From Alkalinema sp. FACHB-956 (GTDB lineage Bacteria > Cyanobacteriota > Cyanobacteriia > Leptolyngbyales > Leptolyngbyaceae): a stretch of DNA of 64,000 nt. The position numbers were made by a program, and so were the translations under genes. Within the stretch, counting starts at the first letter, position 1. Every line of letters begins with the position of its first letter. This document shows, in pieces, positions 1 through 7,902 of this stretch. The stretch is from positions 1 to 64,000 of the forward strand of contig NZ_JACJRC010000016.1 in NCBI RefSeq assembly GCF_014697025.1, written 5' to 3'. The notes beneath the pieces are model-generated. The model saw only the letters and a program-made list of their open reading frames with translations, was not told the origin of the DNA and searched no databases.

Positions 1-59
1 GCCGCTAAGGCTACTTTGGCTTTGAAGTCGGCGCTGTATTGTTTGCGTTTATTGCCCAT
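1..59 (-). CDS. IS3-family transposase OrfA, N-terminal 19 residues only
   Basis: On the minus strand an ATG at 59-57 opens a frame reading MGNKRKQYSADFKAKVALA and runs off the window. This is the characteristic start of the helix-turn-helix OrfA subunit of IS3-family transposases, which binds the element's inverted repeats. An AGGAG ribosome binding site sits about six bases upstream (around 66-70 on the plus strand). The family call rests on the conserved N-terminal signature plus the IS3-like terminus at 101-122. The remainder of OrfA and OrfB is not in the window. Confidence 0.75.
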   Translation of the reverse strand, partial: MGNKRKQYSADFKAKVALA

Positions 60-122
60 GAAATACTCCTATCACAGTTTGAGTTTTCAGAGCTTAACTA
101 CCTGTCCAGTTTTTGGGGTCCA
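1..122 (-). mobile_element. IS3-family insertion sequence, terminal part cut by window edge
   Basis: The outer end of the element is visible. An inverted-repeat-like terminus occupies about 101-122; read on the minus strand it is TGGACCCCAAAAACTGGACA, a sequence typical of IS3-family ends. A transposase gene starts inward from it on the minus strand. The rest of the element lies beyond base 1, so its completeness cannot be judged. No target duplication can be checked. Confidence 0.75.
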
Positions 123-148
123 CCGTACCTCTCGAGCGATCGAAATAC

Positions 149-210
149 AAAAACCGGGGTTCTTTGCACACTCTCAATTTTTAAAAGCCCCTAGAAGAAC
201 CCCGGTTTTT
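149..210. repeat. Palindromic repeat, copy A (AAAAACCGGGGTTCT type)
   Basis: Inverted repeat with arms AAAAACCGGGGTTCT (149-163) and AGAACCCCGGTTTTT (196-210) around a ~32-base loop. The loop resembles the loop of copy C at 1622-1683, so this is a dispersed element and not only a terminator. It lies between the IS end and the first Uma2 gene. Confidence 0.7.
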
Positions 211-261
211 AGTCCTCACGAGCGATCGATTACACTAGAACTAAGCACAACGGTCATCCCA

Positions 262-825
262 ATGGTTCCTAACTCCCTGCGGTGGACAACTCGCGATCTG
301 GATGTCATGCCCGACGATGGCGGCTGGAAACGCTATGAAATTATCGATGGAGAATTGTTTGTGACCCGCGCCCCCCACATCCGCCACCAAGCCTCAGGTG
401 GCCACATCTATGTAGAATTGGCAATCTGGTCAAGAACAACCCAACTGGGGGAACCCTTTCAAACTCCAGGCGTTATTTTCACCCCGACTGATGCCGTTAT
501 TCCGGATGTGGTTTGGATTAGTCGAAACCGCCTCGCGAATGGCGTGGATGAAGCCGGTCACCTGGTGGTCGCGCCTGAGCTGATGGTTGAAATTCTGTCC
601 CCCGGTGCCATCAACGAGCAGCGCGATCGGGAAGTCAAACTCAAGCTGTACTCCCGCCACGGTGTGCAGGAATATTGGATCGTCAACTGGCAACTCAAAA
701 CCCTAGAAATCTATCGCCGCACCAACGCCCAACTCCAACTGGTCACCACCCTCCTCGAATCCGACACCCTCACCTCCCCCCTACTACCGGGATTCAGCAC
801 CGCGATCGCTCAGATTTTTACCTAG
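262..825 (+). CDS. Uma2 family (DUF820) restriction-endonuclease-fold protein
   Basis: 187-residue protein of the Uma2/DUF820 family, a PD-(D/E)XK nuclease fold greatly expanded in cyanobacteria; its biological role is unproven. Family landmarks in order are the early YEIIDGELF strand, the acidic VIPDVVWIS motif, PELMVEILSP carrying the catalytic-type Glu, and the KLKLYSRHGVQEYWIVN block with the conserved Lys and Tyr. The frame is open from 16, but the upstream part translates the palindromic repeat. I therefore start at ATG 262, which gives the usual ~190-residue length. Palindromic repeats flank it on both sides. Nuclease activity is inferred from the fold only. Confidence 0.85.
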   Translation: MVPNSLRWTTRDLDVMPDDGGWKRYEIIDGELFVTRAPHIRHQASGGHIYVELAIWSRTTQLGEPFQTPGVIFTPTDAVIPDVVWISRNRLANGVDEAGHLVVAPELMVEILSPGAINEQRDREVKLKLYSRHGVQEYWIVNWQLKTLEIYRRTNAQLQLVTTLLESDTLTSPLLPGFSTAIAQIFT

Positions 826-836
826 CCCCTGCTAAC

Positions 837-898
837 AAAAACCGGGATTCTATTAGTAATCTAATTCTTCGAAGCATAATTTAAGAATCCCGGTTTTT
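837..898. repeat. Palindromic repeat, copy B
   Basis: Arms AAAAACCGGGATTCT (837-851) and AGAATCCCGGTTTTT (884-898). Both arms carry the same G-to-A/C-to-T change relative to copies A and C, so pairing is preserved. The loop differs from A and C. It sits in the gap between two Uma2 genes and could also act as a terminator. Confidence 0.7.
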
Positions 899-930
899 AG
901 GTCAAATTCTCCTACTTCCCATTGCTGCCC

Positions 931-1611
931 ATGGTTCTCCAGCCCTTTGCCCGCAACCAGCCGATTCCTCCCTTAGAAAGCGGCGATCGCTTAACCCGTG
1001 CAGAATTCGAGCGTCGCTATGAAGCAACCCCCGAAAAATTTAAAGCCGAACTGATTGAAGGAGTGGTTTACGTGGCATCCCCGGTTAGAGTCTTCCATGG
1101 AACCCCCCATGCGGCCTTAATCGGGTGGTTAACCGTGTATTGGGCTGCAACCCCTGGCGTCAGCGTGGCAGATAACACCACCACCCGACTGGACATGGAC
1201 AATGAACCCCAACCAGATGCCTTACTGCGCATTGAAACCGGGGGGAGTTCCACCATTAGTAACGATGGCTACATTGAAGGGGCACCGGAACTCATCGCCG
1301 AAATTGCGGCCAGTAGTGCTGCGATCGATCTGGGAGCCAAGCAAAACGCCTATCGTCGCAATGGAGTTCAGGAATATCTCGTCTGGCAAACCTTTGAAAA
1401 TCGTTTAAGTTGGTTCCGCTTGCAGGATGAGGAATTTGTGTTGGTGGAACCGGATGCCGATGGCATTATTCGCAGTCGTGTGTTTCCAGGATTATGGTTA
1501 GCAATGCCTGCGCTCTTGGATGGCAACATTGCTGAAGTTCTCAAGGTACTGCACCAGGGGCTCGCGGATCCCAGCCATCAAGCCTTTGTTCAGCAGTTGG
1601 CTAAGCGATAA
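931..1611 (+). CDS. Uma2 family (DUF820) restriction-endonuclease-fold protein
   Basis: 226-residue Uma2/DUF820 protein, only distantly similar to its neighbour at 262. Visible landmarks are FKAELIEGVVYVASPV near the N-terminus, QPDALLRI, PELIAEIAAS with the conserved Glu, and the AYRRNGVQEYLVWQTFENRLSWF block near residue 150. The C-terminus extends ~40 residues beyond the nuclease fold. A TTG at 922 is also in frame, but ATG 931 gives a start close to the conserved region. Same strand as the first Uma2 gene, with copy B of the palindrome between them, so they are probably separate transcription units. Function beyond the fold is unknown. Confidence 0.85.
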   Translation: MVLQPFARNQPIPPLESGDRLTRAEFERRYEATPEKFKAELIEGVVYVASPVRVFHGTPHAALIGWLTVYWAATPGVSVADNTTTRLDMDNEPQPDALLRIETGGSSTISNDGYIEGAPELIAEIAASSAAIDLGAKQNAYRRNGVQEYLVWQTFENRLSWFRLQDEEFVLVEPDADGIIRSRVFPGLWLAMPALLDGNIAEVLKVLHQGLADPSHQAFVQQLAKR

Positions 1612-1621
1612 ATCCTCAAAC

Positions 1622-1683
1622 AAAAACCGGGGTTCTCTCACACTCCCAAATTTTTAGAAGCACCCAGAAGAACCCCGGTTTTT
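1622..1683. repeat. Palindromic repeat, copy C
   Basis: Arms AAAAACCGGGGTTCT (1622-1636) and AGAACCCCGGTTTTT (1669-1683). The loop is clearly related to that of copy A (shared CACACTC..CAA.TTTTTA.AAG pattern). It lies between the convergent Uma2 gene and fabF and may serve both as terminator. Confidence 0.7.
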
Positions 1684-1701
1684 AAGCCTTCATCGATCGC
1701 G

Positions 1702-2958
1702 CTACGGCACAAACTTCTTAAAGGCCAGCGTTACATTGTGACCGCCGAATCCAAAGGAATTCGACAGCGCCACATCCACGACCTGTTCCCGGCTTTCGTT
1801 TGCAACGTAATCCAAATCGCAGCCCTCGTCAGGGTTGTCTAAGTTGATCGTCGGTGGCACCCGATCGTTCGCGATCGCCATCACACTGGCCACCGCCTCA
1901 ATCCCCCCCGCACCGCCGAGCAAGTGCCCGGTCATCGACTTGGTGGAACTCACCGTAATCTTGTAGGCATGATCGCCCAGCGCCAACTTAATCGCAGCGG
2001 TTTCGTTGGGGTCATTAATCGGCGTACTGGTGCCGTGGGCATTGATGTAACTGACCGACTCCGGCAACAAATCCGCATCCTTCAGCGCCAGGGAAATCGC
2101 CCGAGCCGCATCCTTCCCACCGGGCGTTTGACCCGTCATGTGGTAGGCATCACAGGTGGCACCGTAGCCCACCAGTTCCGCGTAAATTCTGGCACCCCGC
2201 GCGATCGCGTGTTCCATTTCCTCAATCACAAGGATCCCCGATCCTTCCCCTAGAACAAAGCCATTGCGATCGCGATCGAAGGGGCGGCTAGCATGGGTCG
2301 GGTCATCATTGCGGCTGGTGCAGGCCGCCTTACAAGCCACAAAGCCCGCCACCGACAAAGGCGTTACCGCCGCTTCCGTCCCGCCACAAATCATCGCCTG
2401 GGCATAGCCGCCGCGCACAATCCGGAACGCATCCCCGATCGCATTGGAACCCGCCGCACAGGCTGTTACAGAGCAGGAGTTTGGCCCTTTCGCACCCAAC
2501 TGAATTGCCGTCACCCCGGCTGCCATATTAGCAATCATCATGGGAATCATGAACGGGCTACAGCGATCGGGCCCTTTAGTGCGATAGACCTCATGCTGAT
2601 CCTCCAGCACCTTGAGGCCACCGATCCCTGTCCCAATCAGCACCCCGATTTGCTCGGCATTCAGTTCATTAATTTCTAACTTGGCATCGGCAACTGCCTG
2701 CTTACTGGCCGCCACCGCAAACTGAACAAAGCGATCCATGCGTTTCGCCTCTTTGGGCGGCATATACGCACTGGGGTCGAAGTTCTTCACTTCCGCTGCA
2801 ATCCGACAGTCGTGAGCGGCAGCATCAAACAACGTGATTGGCCCAATGCCATTCCGACCCGCCATCAATCCGTCCCAATACTCGTTCAAAGTATTGCCGA
2901 TCGGCGTAATTGCACCGAGACCTGTGACTACAACGCGCTTATATCCAGGATTTGCCAT
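1702..2958 (-). CDS. fabF: 3-oxoacyl-[acyl-carrier-protein] synthase II
   Basis: 418-residue KAS II condensing enzyme of cytosolic type II fatty acid synthesis; it elongates acyl-ACP with malonyl-ACP. The thiolase fold is complete. The nucleophile Cys lies in VTACAAGSNAI (about residue 167), and the two catalytic His lie in INAHGTSTPINDP (about 308) and TGHLLGGAGG (about 345). The Lys of SSTKSMTGH and the FGFGGHN glycine-rich end are also present. Length matches the family. It follows acpP on the same strand after ~105 bases, the standard acpP-fabF order, so co-transcription is likely. Start ATG 2958 gives the typical KRVVVTGLGAITPIGN N-terminus. Confidence 0.97.
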   Translation of the reverse strand: MANPGYKRVVVTGLGAITPIGNTLNEYWDGLMAGRNGIGPITLFDAAAHDCRIAAEVKNFDPSAYMPPKEAKRMDRFVQFAVAASKQAVADAKLEINELNAEQIGVLIGTGIGGLKVLEDQHEVYRTKGPDRCSPFMIPMMIANMAAGVTAIQLGAKGPNSCSVTACAAGSNAIGDAFRIVRGGYAQAMICGGTEAAVTPLSVAGFVACKAACTSRNDDPTHASRPFDRDRNGFVLGEGSGILVIEEMEHAIARGARIYAELVGYGATCDAYHMTGQTPGGKDAARAISLALKDADLLPESVSYINAHGTSTPINDPNETAAIKLALGDHAYKITVSSTKSMTGHLLGGAGGIEAVASVMAIANDRVPPTINLDNPDEGCDLDYVANESREQVVDVALSNSFGFGGHNVTLAFKKFVP

Positions 2959-2979
2959 GATTTACAGTTCAAAGGTGAG

Positions 2980-3060
2980 GTCAAAAGTTCTGAGTCTTGA
3001 AGCTTGAGTCTTGAGCCAGAGTCAGAACTGAAAACCCAAAACCCAGAACCCGAAACTTTA
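2980..3060. repeat. Short degenerate repeats in acpP-fabF spacer
   Basis: The spacer contains imperfect reiterations of TTGAG(T/C) and of AAAACCCA(A/G)AACCC. They are part of a window-wide habit of short tandem duplications in intergenic gaps. No gene fits here. Confidence 0.45.
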
Positions 3061-3064
3061 ACAA

Positions 3065-3307
3065 TTAAGCAGACTTCTCTTTGATAAAGTCCACAGCCGC
3101 TTGGACGGTCGCAATGCTTTCCGCAGCTTCATCGGGAATTTCGATGTCGAACTCTTCTTCCAAAGCCATCACAAGTTCAACGGTATCCAGGGAATCTGCA
3201 CCGAGGTCATTTTGGAAGCTGGCTTCAGGGACAACCTTGTCCGCTTCCACGCTGAGTTGATCCACCACGATGCCTTTTACTTTTTCAAAGATTTCAGTCT
3301 CAGTCAT
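3065..3307 (-). CDS. acpP: Acyl carrier protein
   Basis: 80-residue acidic ACP carrying the growing acyl chain on 4'-phosphopantetheine. The attachment site is the Ser of the [12 protein letters not shown] motif, residue 39 when counted from MTETEIF. The four-helix pattern and high Asp/Glu content are typical. The frame is open four codons further upstream (MRKV), but the ATG at 3307 matches cyanobacterial ACP starts. It lies directly upstream of fabF on the same strand. Essential housekeeping gene; nothing odd. Confidence 0.97.
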   Translation of the reverse strand: MTETEIFEKVKGIVVDQLSVEADKVVPEASFQNDLGADSLDTVELVMALEEEFDIEIPDEAAESIATVQAAVDFIKEKSA

Positions 3308-3540
3308 AACCTTCCTCAATTGTTTGCAGCCACTAATAGCAGCAATGCTCTCCTACAGAGACTTCATTATTCCATGAATTGGGATCTTGGAAGGGAGGAG
3401 GCCGGTTTGAGCCCAGGAAATTTTGCAATTAGCAACCTGTTGCGATCGCCCAGAAAGGCCGAGCCGCCGCAATGGAAGGTGCAAAAGCCCCGAGTTTCCC
3501 GAAGCGCTAGTCTGTTGCCCCAGCCGTGACCGATCGTAGG

Positions 3541-3634
3541 CGACTCCGTTAACTTTGGGCAACTCCGTTAACTCTGCATGATTCCTGCTGCACGATTCAC
3601 TTTGCACGGAACTTTGCACAATTAACTCTGCACA
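3541..3634. repeat. Degenerate short repeats (ACTCCGTTAACT / TTTGCAC units)
   Basis: GGCGACTCCGTTAACT, GGCAACTCCGTTAACTCTGCA, GCACGATTCACTTTGCAC and AACTTTGCACAATTAACTCTGCAC recur as overlapping imperfect tandem copies. They lie in the gap between acpP and the 3' end of the chorismate mutase gene. Confidence 0.55.
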
Positions 3635-4014
3635 AACGGGGTCACGAGTGCTAAGTCTGGACGCAGTATCCGCGCATCTCGCAAGTAGGGATGGTAGATT
3701 TTTTGGGCGGGATCGGGGGTGTTGAAATGCAGCAACAACCGAATACAACGCTCCAAGCTACCCGCCACATACATGTGCTGAAAATCCATCAGAGGAACCT
3801 GATCCCAGCCGGGACGTTTCCGGGCGATCGCCGCTGGAAAAATAGCATCTAGATCCCGAGTCACGGAGAACGTTACGCTAACCACTTCCGACAAATCCAG
3901 CGGATTTCGGGACTCTAGTTCATCCAATAACTCTGTCACTGCCTCTGCGATCGCGTCTTTCGTATTTTCAGTGACGGTGATTGCGCCCCGAATTGCTCGA
4001 ACTCGCCAGTGCAC
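3622..4014 (-). CDS. aroH: Chorismate mutase, AroH (monofunctional, Bacillus-type)
   Basis: 130-residue AroH-class chorismate mutase converting chorismate to prephenate for Phe/Tyr synthesis in the cytosol. The family signature is the start HWRVRAIRGAITV with the two active-site Arg region, then the TENTKDAIAEAVTELLDEL helix, VSVTFSVTRDLDAIFPA, and a C-terminal RCIRLLLHFNT with HPYLRDARILRPDL. I choose the GTG at 4014 because a GGAGG site lies about nine bases upstream and the protein then begins exactly at the family's usual position. The longer frame to 4074 adds an unrelated tail. Transcribed toward acpP but separated by ~300 bases. Confidence 0.93.
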   Translation of the reverse strand: MHWRVRAIRGAITVTENTKDAIAEAVTELLDELESRNPLDLSEVVSVTFSVTRDLDAIFPAAIARKRPGWDQVPLMDFQHMYVAGSLERCIRLLLHFNTPDPAQKIYHPYLRDARILRPDLALVTPFVQS

Positions 4015-4074
4015 GTTAGGTATCCTCCGGGTGTGAAATGAGGTGAGCAAACTAATCATAGGAGATCTGGACAC

Positions 4075-4433
4075 AACAGCCTCCCGGAGAACCGTCGCAA
4101 AATCGTAGAGGAACCTAGGATGATGGGATCCGGGAATTTTCGTAGAACCGGTCTATTCCAGTCGTCGTCGGGGATTGTCACCCCTGGGATCCCCCTGATA
4201 AATCCCCGCTACCAGACTAGCTAGGGAGAACCGCCTTTGCCAACCACGATCGGCCCTATTTTGTAGAAACAGTTTATTCCCACGCCCAACGCTTTACGGA
4301 ATTTTGATGTCTCCCTGTGAGACTTCCCTCCAACCACTGGGGATGAATGGGTCGGTCATTAGGCTAGCGTGACAGGCCAGGTTGACAGACTAGCGTGACA
4401 GGCCAGGTTGACAGACTAGCGTGACAGGCCAGG
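4075..4433. other. Intergenic region, no gene seen
   Basis: Gap between aroH and sppA, both on the minus strand. Apart from the 26-bp tandem repeat at its right end I see no coding frame with a ribosome binding site and no clear terminator. It presumably holds the aroH promoter. Confidence 0.5.
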
Positions 4434-4435
4434 TC
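4364..4435. repeat. 26-bp tandem repeat, 2.7 copies
   Basis: Perfect tandem copies start at 4364, 4390 and 4416 (unit begins CTAGCGTGACAGGCCAGGTT). The third copy is partial and runs into the stop codon of sppA at 4434-4436. A recent slippage or recombination product. Confidence 0.9.
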
Positions 4436-5270
4436 ACGGACGGTACAACCAGAGCGGCATACCCTGGGTTTCCAACTCAAACTCCAGCCAGTTGATCCCC
4501 GTTTGCAGGGCAGGTACCTTGGCCCAGGGTTGCAGGCGCGATCGGCTCCCCGTGACTCGACTCAGCAAGGGCTTGGGTTCCTCAAACCGAAAGACCTTGG
4601 CTTTGTCCGGATCTAGCCCTGCCAGTTCCGCAGCCCAGCGGCGAGCATCTTCCTCCGTTCCGAGGCGATCGATCAGTCCCAGCTTCAGCGCCTGCTCACC
4701 GGTAAAAATGCGACCATCGGCGAACTGCTTCACAGCATCCGGTTCCAACTTGCGGCCCTCCGCCACCACCTGAACAAATTGTTCATAGCTGGTGTCGATC
4801 AAGTCCTGGAGAATCTGCTGTTCTGGCTCCGTCAATTCCCGATCGAAGGAAAGGATATCTTTATACGGCCCCGATTTAATCACCTTAAAGGACACACCAA
4901 CCCGATCGAGCAGGCGTTCCAGGTTATTGCCCCGCAGAATGACGCCAATGCTGCCCGTAATGGTGCCGGGGTTGGCCATGATGTGCTGGGCCGCCACCCC
5001 AATGAACACGCCACCCGACGCAGAAATATTGCCAAAACTCGCCACCACCTTACAGCCCTTGTCCTGGAGCCGTTTAAGGGCGCTGTAGATTTCGTAGGAG
5101 TCGCCCACGGTGCCGCCGGGACTGTCGATCCGCAGCAGCAACACCGGAAATTTGCGCTCCTCCACCTCTTTCAGCGCCTCCAGTACCCGCTTGCGGGTGC
5201 CACTGGCGATCGCGCCTTGAACTTCAATGCGAGCAATTTGTTTTTTGTAGCGGGGACGAAATGGAAACAT
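4434..5270 (-). CDS. sppA: Signal peptide peptidase SppA (S49 family)
   Basis: 278-residue serine protease of the S49 family, the short bacterial SppA form that degrades cleaved signal peptides at the membrane. The catalytic Ser is in NISASGGVFIG (about residue 85) and the general-base Lys in SGPYKDI (about 137). The 52-residue spacing equals that in Bacillus SppA. LLRIDSPGGTV forms the oxyanion/substrate strand and NPGTITGSIGV is also conserved. I see no strong N-terminal membrane segment, so it may be peripheral. Cyanobacterial SppA paralogues include a light-acclimation protease, so the physiological role is open. The stop codon lies inside the 26-bp tandem repeat. Confidence 0.93.
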   Translation of the reverse strand: MFPFRPRYKKQIARIEVQGAIASGTRKRVLEALKEVEERKFPVLLLRIDSPGGTVGDSYEIYSALKRLQDKGCKVVASFGNISASGGVFIGVAAQHIMANPGTITGSIGVILRGNNLERLLDRVGVSFKVIKSGPYKDILSFDRELTEPEQQILQDLIDTSYEQFVQVVAEGRKLEPDAVKQFADGRIFTGEQALKLGLIDRLGTEEDARRWAAELAGLDPDKAKVFRFEEPKPLLSRVTGSRSRLQPWAKVPALQTGINWLEFELETQGMPLWLYRP

Positions 5271-5504
5271 GATTTGTGGGAGGTTGAGAGGGCCTAAGAT
5301 GCAGTCAATGGTGTGAAATGGGTGTGAAAGCTATGGATTGGAAGCCAGAGCGTAGAATCCAGAGTGCGCAGTAAACGCCATCCAGTCAACCCACATCGGG
5401 CAACCCGATCGAGCGAATTGAAGGATTTCTCTGCTTCACACCCTATACAAATACTTTACACAACTACATAATTTAACTAATCCTTCCACGCTCTTAACCT
5501 TGCC

Positions 5505-6596
5505 ATGCTGTCAAAGCTTTCCCAGGGGAAATCCATTTCGGCGCTGCTGTTGATTGCTCCCTTCTTCTTTTGGGGCACGGCTATGGTCGCCATGAAGGGC
5601 GCGATCGCCGATACCACGCCGTTTTTCCTAGCGGGATTTCGTCTTGTTCCGGCGGGCTGTTTAGTGTTACTAGCGGCCTTCCTGAGTCGCCGAGAACAGC
5701 CGAAAACCTGGCAGGCTTGGCTGTGGATCAGCCTGTTTGCCCTCGTGGATGGCACCCTCTTTCAGGGGTTTCTGGCCCAGGGCTTGACCCGTACGGGAGC
5801 TGGATTGGGGTCGGTGATGATTGACTCCCAACCCTTGGCCGTGGCGCTGCTGGCTTGGATTTTGTTTGGTGAAAAGATTGGTTTGATCGGCGCGATCGGG
5901 CTGCTCCTCGGGGTCGTGGGCATTAGCTTGCTGGGCTTACCCCAGGAATGGATTAGCCAGTGGGTGGATCCTGCTGCCTGGGGGGCAACGAGTTTCAGTT
6001 TTGTGCCCCTAGATCTGATCAGTAGCCTGTTTGATAACGGCCAATGGCTAATGCTGATGGCGGCCCTGTCCATGGCGATCGGGACGGTGATGGTGCGCTA
6101 CGTTTCTCGTTACGTGGATCCGGTGGTTGCAACGGGGTGGCATATGATCCTAGGTGGACTGCCGCTGTTTCTGCTCTCCGATTGGCTGGAAACTGGCCAA
6201 TGGACGGCCTTAACCTCTACCGATTGGCTAGCCTTGGGCTATTCCACGATCTTTGGCAGTGCCCTGTCCTACGGTTTGTTTTTCTACTTTGCCTCCCAAG
6301 GGAATTTAACAAGCCTCAGTTCCCTGACGTTTTTAACCCCTGTTTTTGCCCTGACCTTTGGTAATTTCTTCCTAGCTGAAAATTTAGAACCCTACCAGTG
6401 GCTAGGGGTTGCCCTCACCCTAGTCAGCATTTACGCAATCAATCAGCGGGATGTCCTCACCGCCAAGCTCTGGCCCACGGGGGATACCCCAGATTCCTCG
6501 CAGGCTTTAACCAATTCAGTGGCCGATCGCCCAGAGGGAAGCACCATGGCCACGGTGGCCGTAGGCTTGGCCGACGATCGGGGCTCTGAATCCTAA
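5505..6596 (+). CDS. EamA/DMT-family drug or metabolite permease
   Basis: 363-residue integral membrane protein with about ten hydrophobic segments in two EamA halves (residues ~14-140 and ~180-305). Typical opening LLIAPFFFWGTAMVAMKGA and second-half GSALSYGLFFYFASQGNLTSLSSLTFLTPVFALTFG. The family exports amino acids, metabolites or drugs across the inner membrane; the substrate cannot be read. A hydrophilic C-terminal tail of ~50 residues is longer than usual. It starts at ATG 5505 and is divergent from sppA, with ~230 bases between them for two promoters. Confidence 0.9.
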   Translation: MLSKLSQGKSISALLLIAPFFFWGTAMVAMKGAIADTTPFFLAGFRLVPAGCLVLLAAFLSRREQPKTWQAWLWISLFALVDGTLFQGFLAQGLTRTGAGLGSVMIDSQPLAVALLAWILFGEKIGLIGAIGLLLGVVGISLLGLPQEWISQWVDPAAWGATSFSFVPLDLISSLFDNGQWLMLMAALSMAIGTVMVRYVSRYVDPVVATGWHMILGGLPLFLLSDWLETGQWTALTSTDWLALGYSTIFGSALSYGLFFYFASQGNLTSLSSLTFLTPVFALTFGNFFLAENLEPYQWLGVALTLVSIYAINQRDVLTAKLWPTGDTPDSSQALTNSVADRPEGSTMATVAVGLADDRGSES

Positions 6597-6691
6597 AATT
6601 TCTGCACCGTAACCGGACTGGGAAGTTAGGATTGAACCAAGTTTGTGCAATCTGAAGAGTATTAAGACTTCTCTGAGCAAAATTGAACGTT

Positions 6692-7786
6692 ATGGCTTCT
6701 CGCTGCCCAAAATGGTTTTGGATTGCCTGTTTGACGGGGATCAGTTGGTGGATCCCGGTTTCAGTCCTGTCCGCTACCGCCCAGAGCGCTGCACCATCGG
6801 CCCCAGCTACCCAACCCGCAGCCGAGAAATCTGCCAAGAAATCTGCCGAGAAGTCTACGGAAAAACCAACCCCACCCTCAGCTCAATCCAAGACTGAAAA
6901 ATCCAGCAAACCACCCACCAAACCTTCCCTGAAAAGGCTACTCGTGCCAGGGGTGATGGGCCTCTCCGTTGTGGGTGTGGGCGTGGGGACTGTCGTATTA
7001 ATTTTGCGGCGATCGGCGATCGGGCAACCGTCCCAGCAAACCCGACCACTAGGAACCTCAACCGCTCCAGCCCCCCAAGCCTACATTCCCCTAGCACAAC
7101 GAGCAGCAGCAACCACTCCTCCCGCCGCCGTCGAACCCACCGTTCAACCCACCGTCGAACCTGCCGTCGAACCCACTGGTAAACCCACCGTCGAATCCAC
7201 AGCAGGTGCAACTCCCACAGCAGCCCCAGAGACAAACCATCCGATCGAGCCCCCCACCCTAGAGTCCCCCACTCCCCAATTTCCAATCTCCACTCCCCAA
7301 TCTCCACTCCCTACTCCCCAATCTCCACTCCCCACCCACCCCACTCCCCCTCTCCGCCTCAGCAAACACAACATCGTTGATACCCTCCTCCAAGAACTCC
7401 AACAATGCGATCCCCAAAAGCGTCAAAAAATTATTTGGGAATTGGGCCAACGGGGAGATAGTCGAGCGGTGCAACCCCTCGTGGATCTGCTGTTGGACTC
7501 AGATTCTCGGCAGCAGAGTTTAATCCTGTCGGCCCTCTCGGAAATTGGCACCCGCACCCTCAAGCCCATGAGCCGAGCCTTGGCACTGTCTTTACAGAAT
7601 GAAAATGCCGATGTGCGGAAGAATGCCATTCGGGATGTCACGCGCATCTATGACCTAGTGGCTCAGATTAGCCAACTCCTCCATAGCGCAGCAGAGGATC
7701 CGGATACAGAGGTGCAGGCAACGGCTCAATGGGCCTTAGGGAAAGTCAATCGGATTAAAGCTGCCCCGCCAGAATCCCTTAATTAA
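6692..7786 (+). CDS. Membrane-anchored HEAT-repeat protein with Pro-rich linker
   Basis: 364 residues from ATG 6692. Order of parts: an N-terminal hydrophobic signal (WFWIACLTGISWW..) ending near SATAQS; a Lys/Ser/Pro-rich stretch; a transmembrane segment around residues 90-110 (VPGVMGLSVVGVGVGTVVLIL); and a long Pro/Thr-rich linker. Part of the linker is a DNA-level tandem repeat (PTPQSPL, about 7262-7346). The C-terminal ~130 residues have the helical HEAT pattern (DSRAVQPLVDLLLDSDSRQQSLILSALSEIG). HEAT repeats suggest protein binding, probably on the cytoplasmic or thylakoid face. No specific function is recognised. Confidence 0.75.
   Translation: MASRCPKWFWIACLTGISWWIPVSVLSATAQSAAPSAPATQPAAEKSAKKSAEKSTEKPTPPSAQSKTEKSSKPPTKPSLKRLLVPGVMGLSVVGVGVGTVVLILRRSAIGQPSQQTRPLGTSTAPAPQAYIPLAQRAAATTPPAAVEPTVQPTVEPAVEPTGKPTVESTAGATPTAAPETNHPIEPPTLESPTPQFPISTPQSPLPTPQSPLPTHPTPPLRLSKHNIVDTLLQELQQCDPQKRQKIIWELGQRGDSRAVQPLVDLLLDSDSRQQSLILSALSEIGTRTLKPMSRALALSLQNENADVRKNAIRDVTRIYDLVAQISQLLHSAAEDPDTEVQATAQWALGKVNRIKAAPPESLN
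7262..7346 (+). repeat. In-gene tandem repeat (CACTCCCCAATCTC units)
   Basis: About five imperfect copies of a 13-18 base unit, (A/C)CTCCCCAATCTCC, within the Pro-rich linker of the HEAT protein. It encodes PQFPIST/PQSPLPT-like repeats and is probably length-variable by slippage. Confidence 0.7.
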
Positions 7787-7902
7787 CCCTCAAAATAATC
7801 GTCCAAGCCTCACTGACTCGGCTTTTCTTCCCTAGGGTTCTCCCAACGGAGAGCGACATGGGATACTAACGACGTTAAGCCTTTGGAGAGATGGACTAGG
7901 GT

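Noticed and set aside
16-261. 81-codon N-terminal extension of the first Uma2 gene
   Set aside because: It translates the IS terminus and palindrome copy A, so it is not protein-coding.
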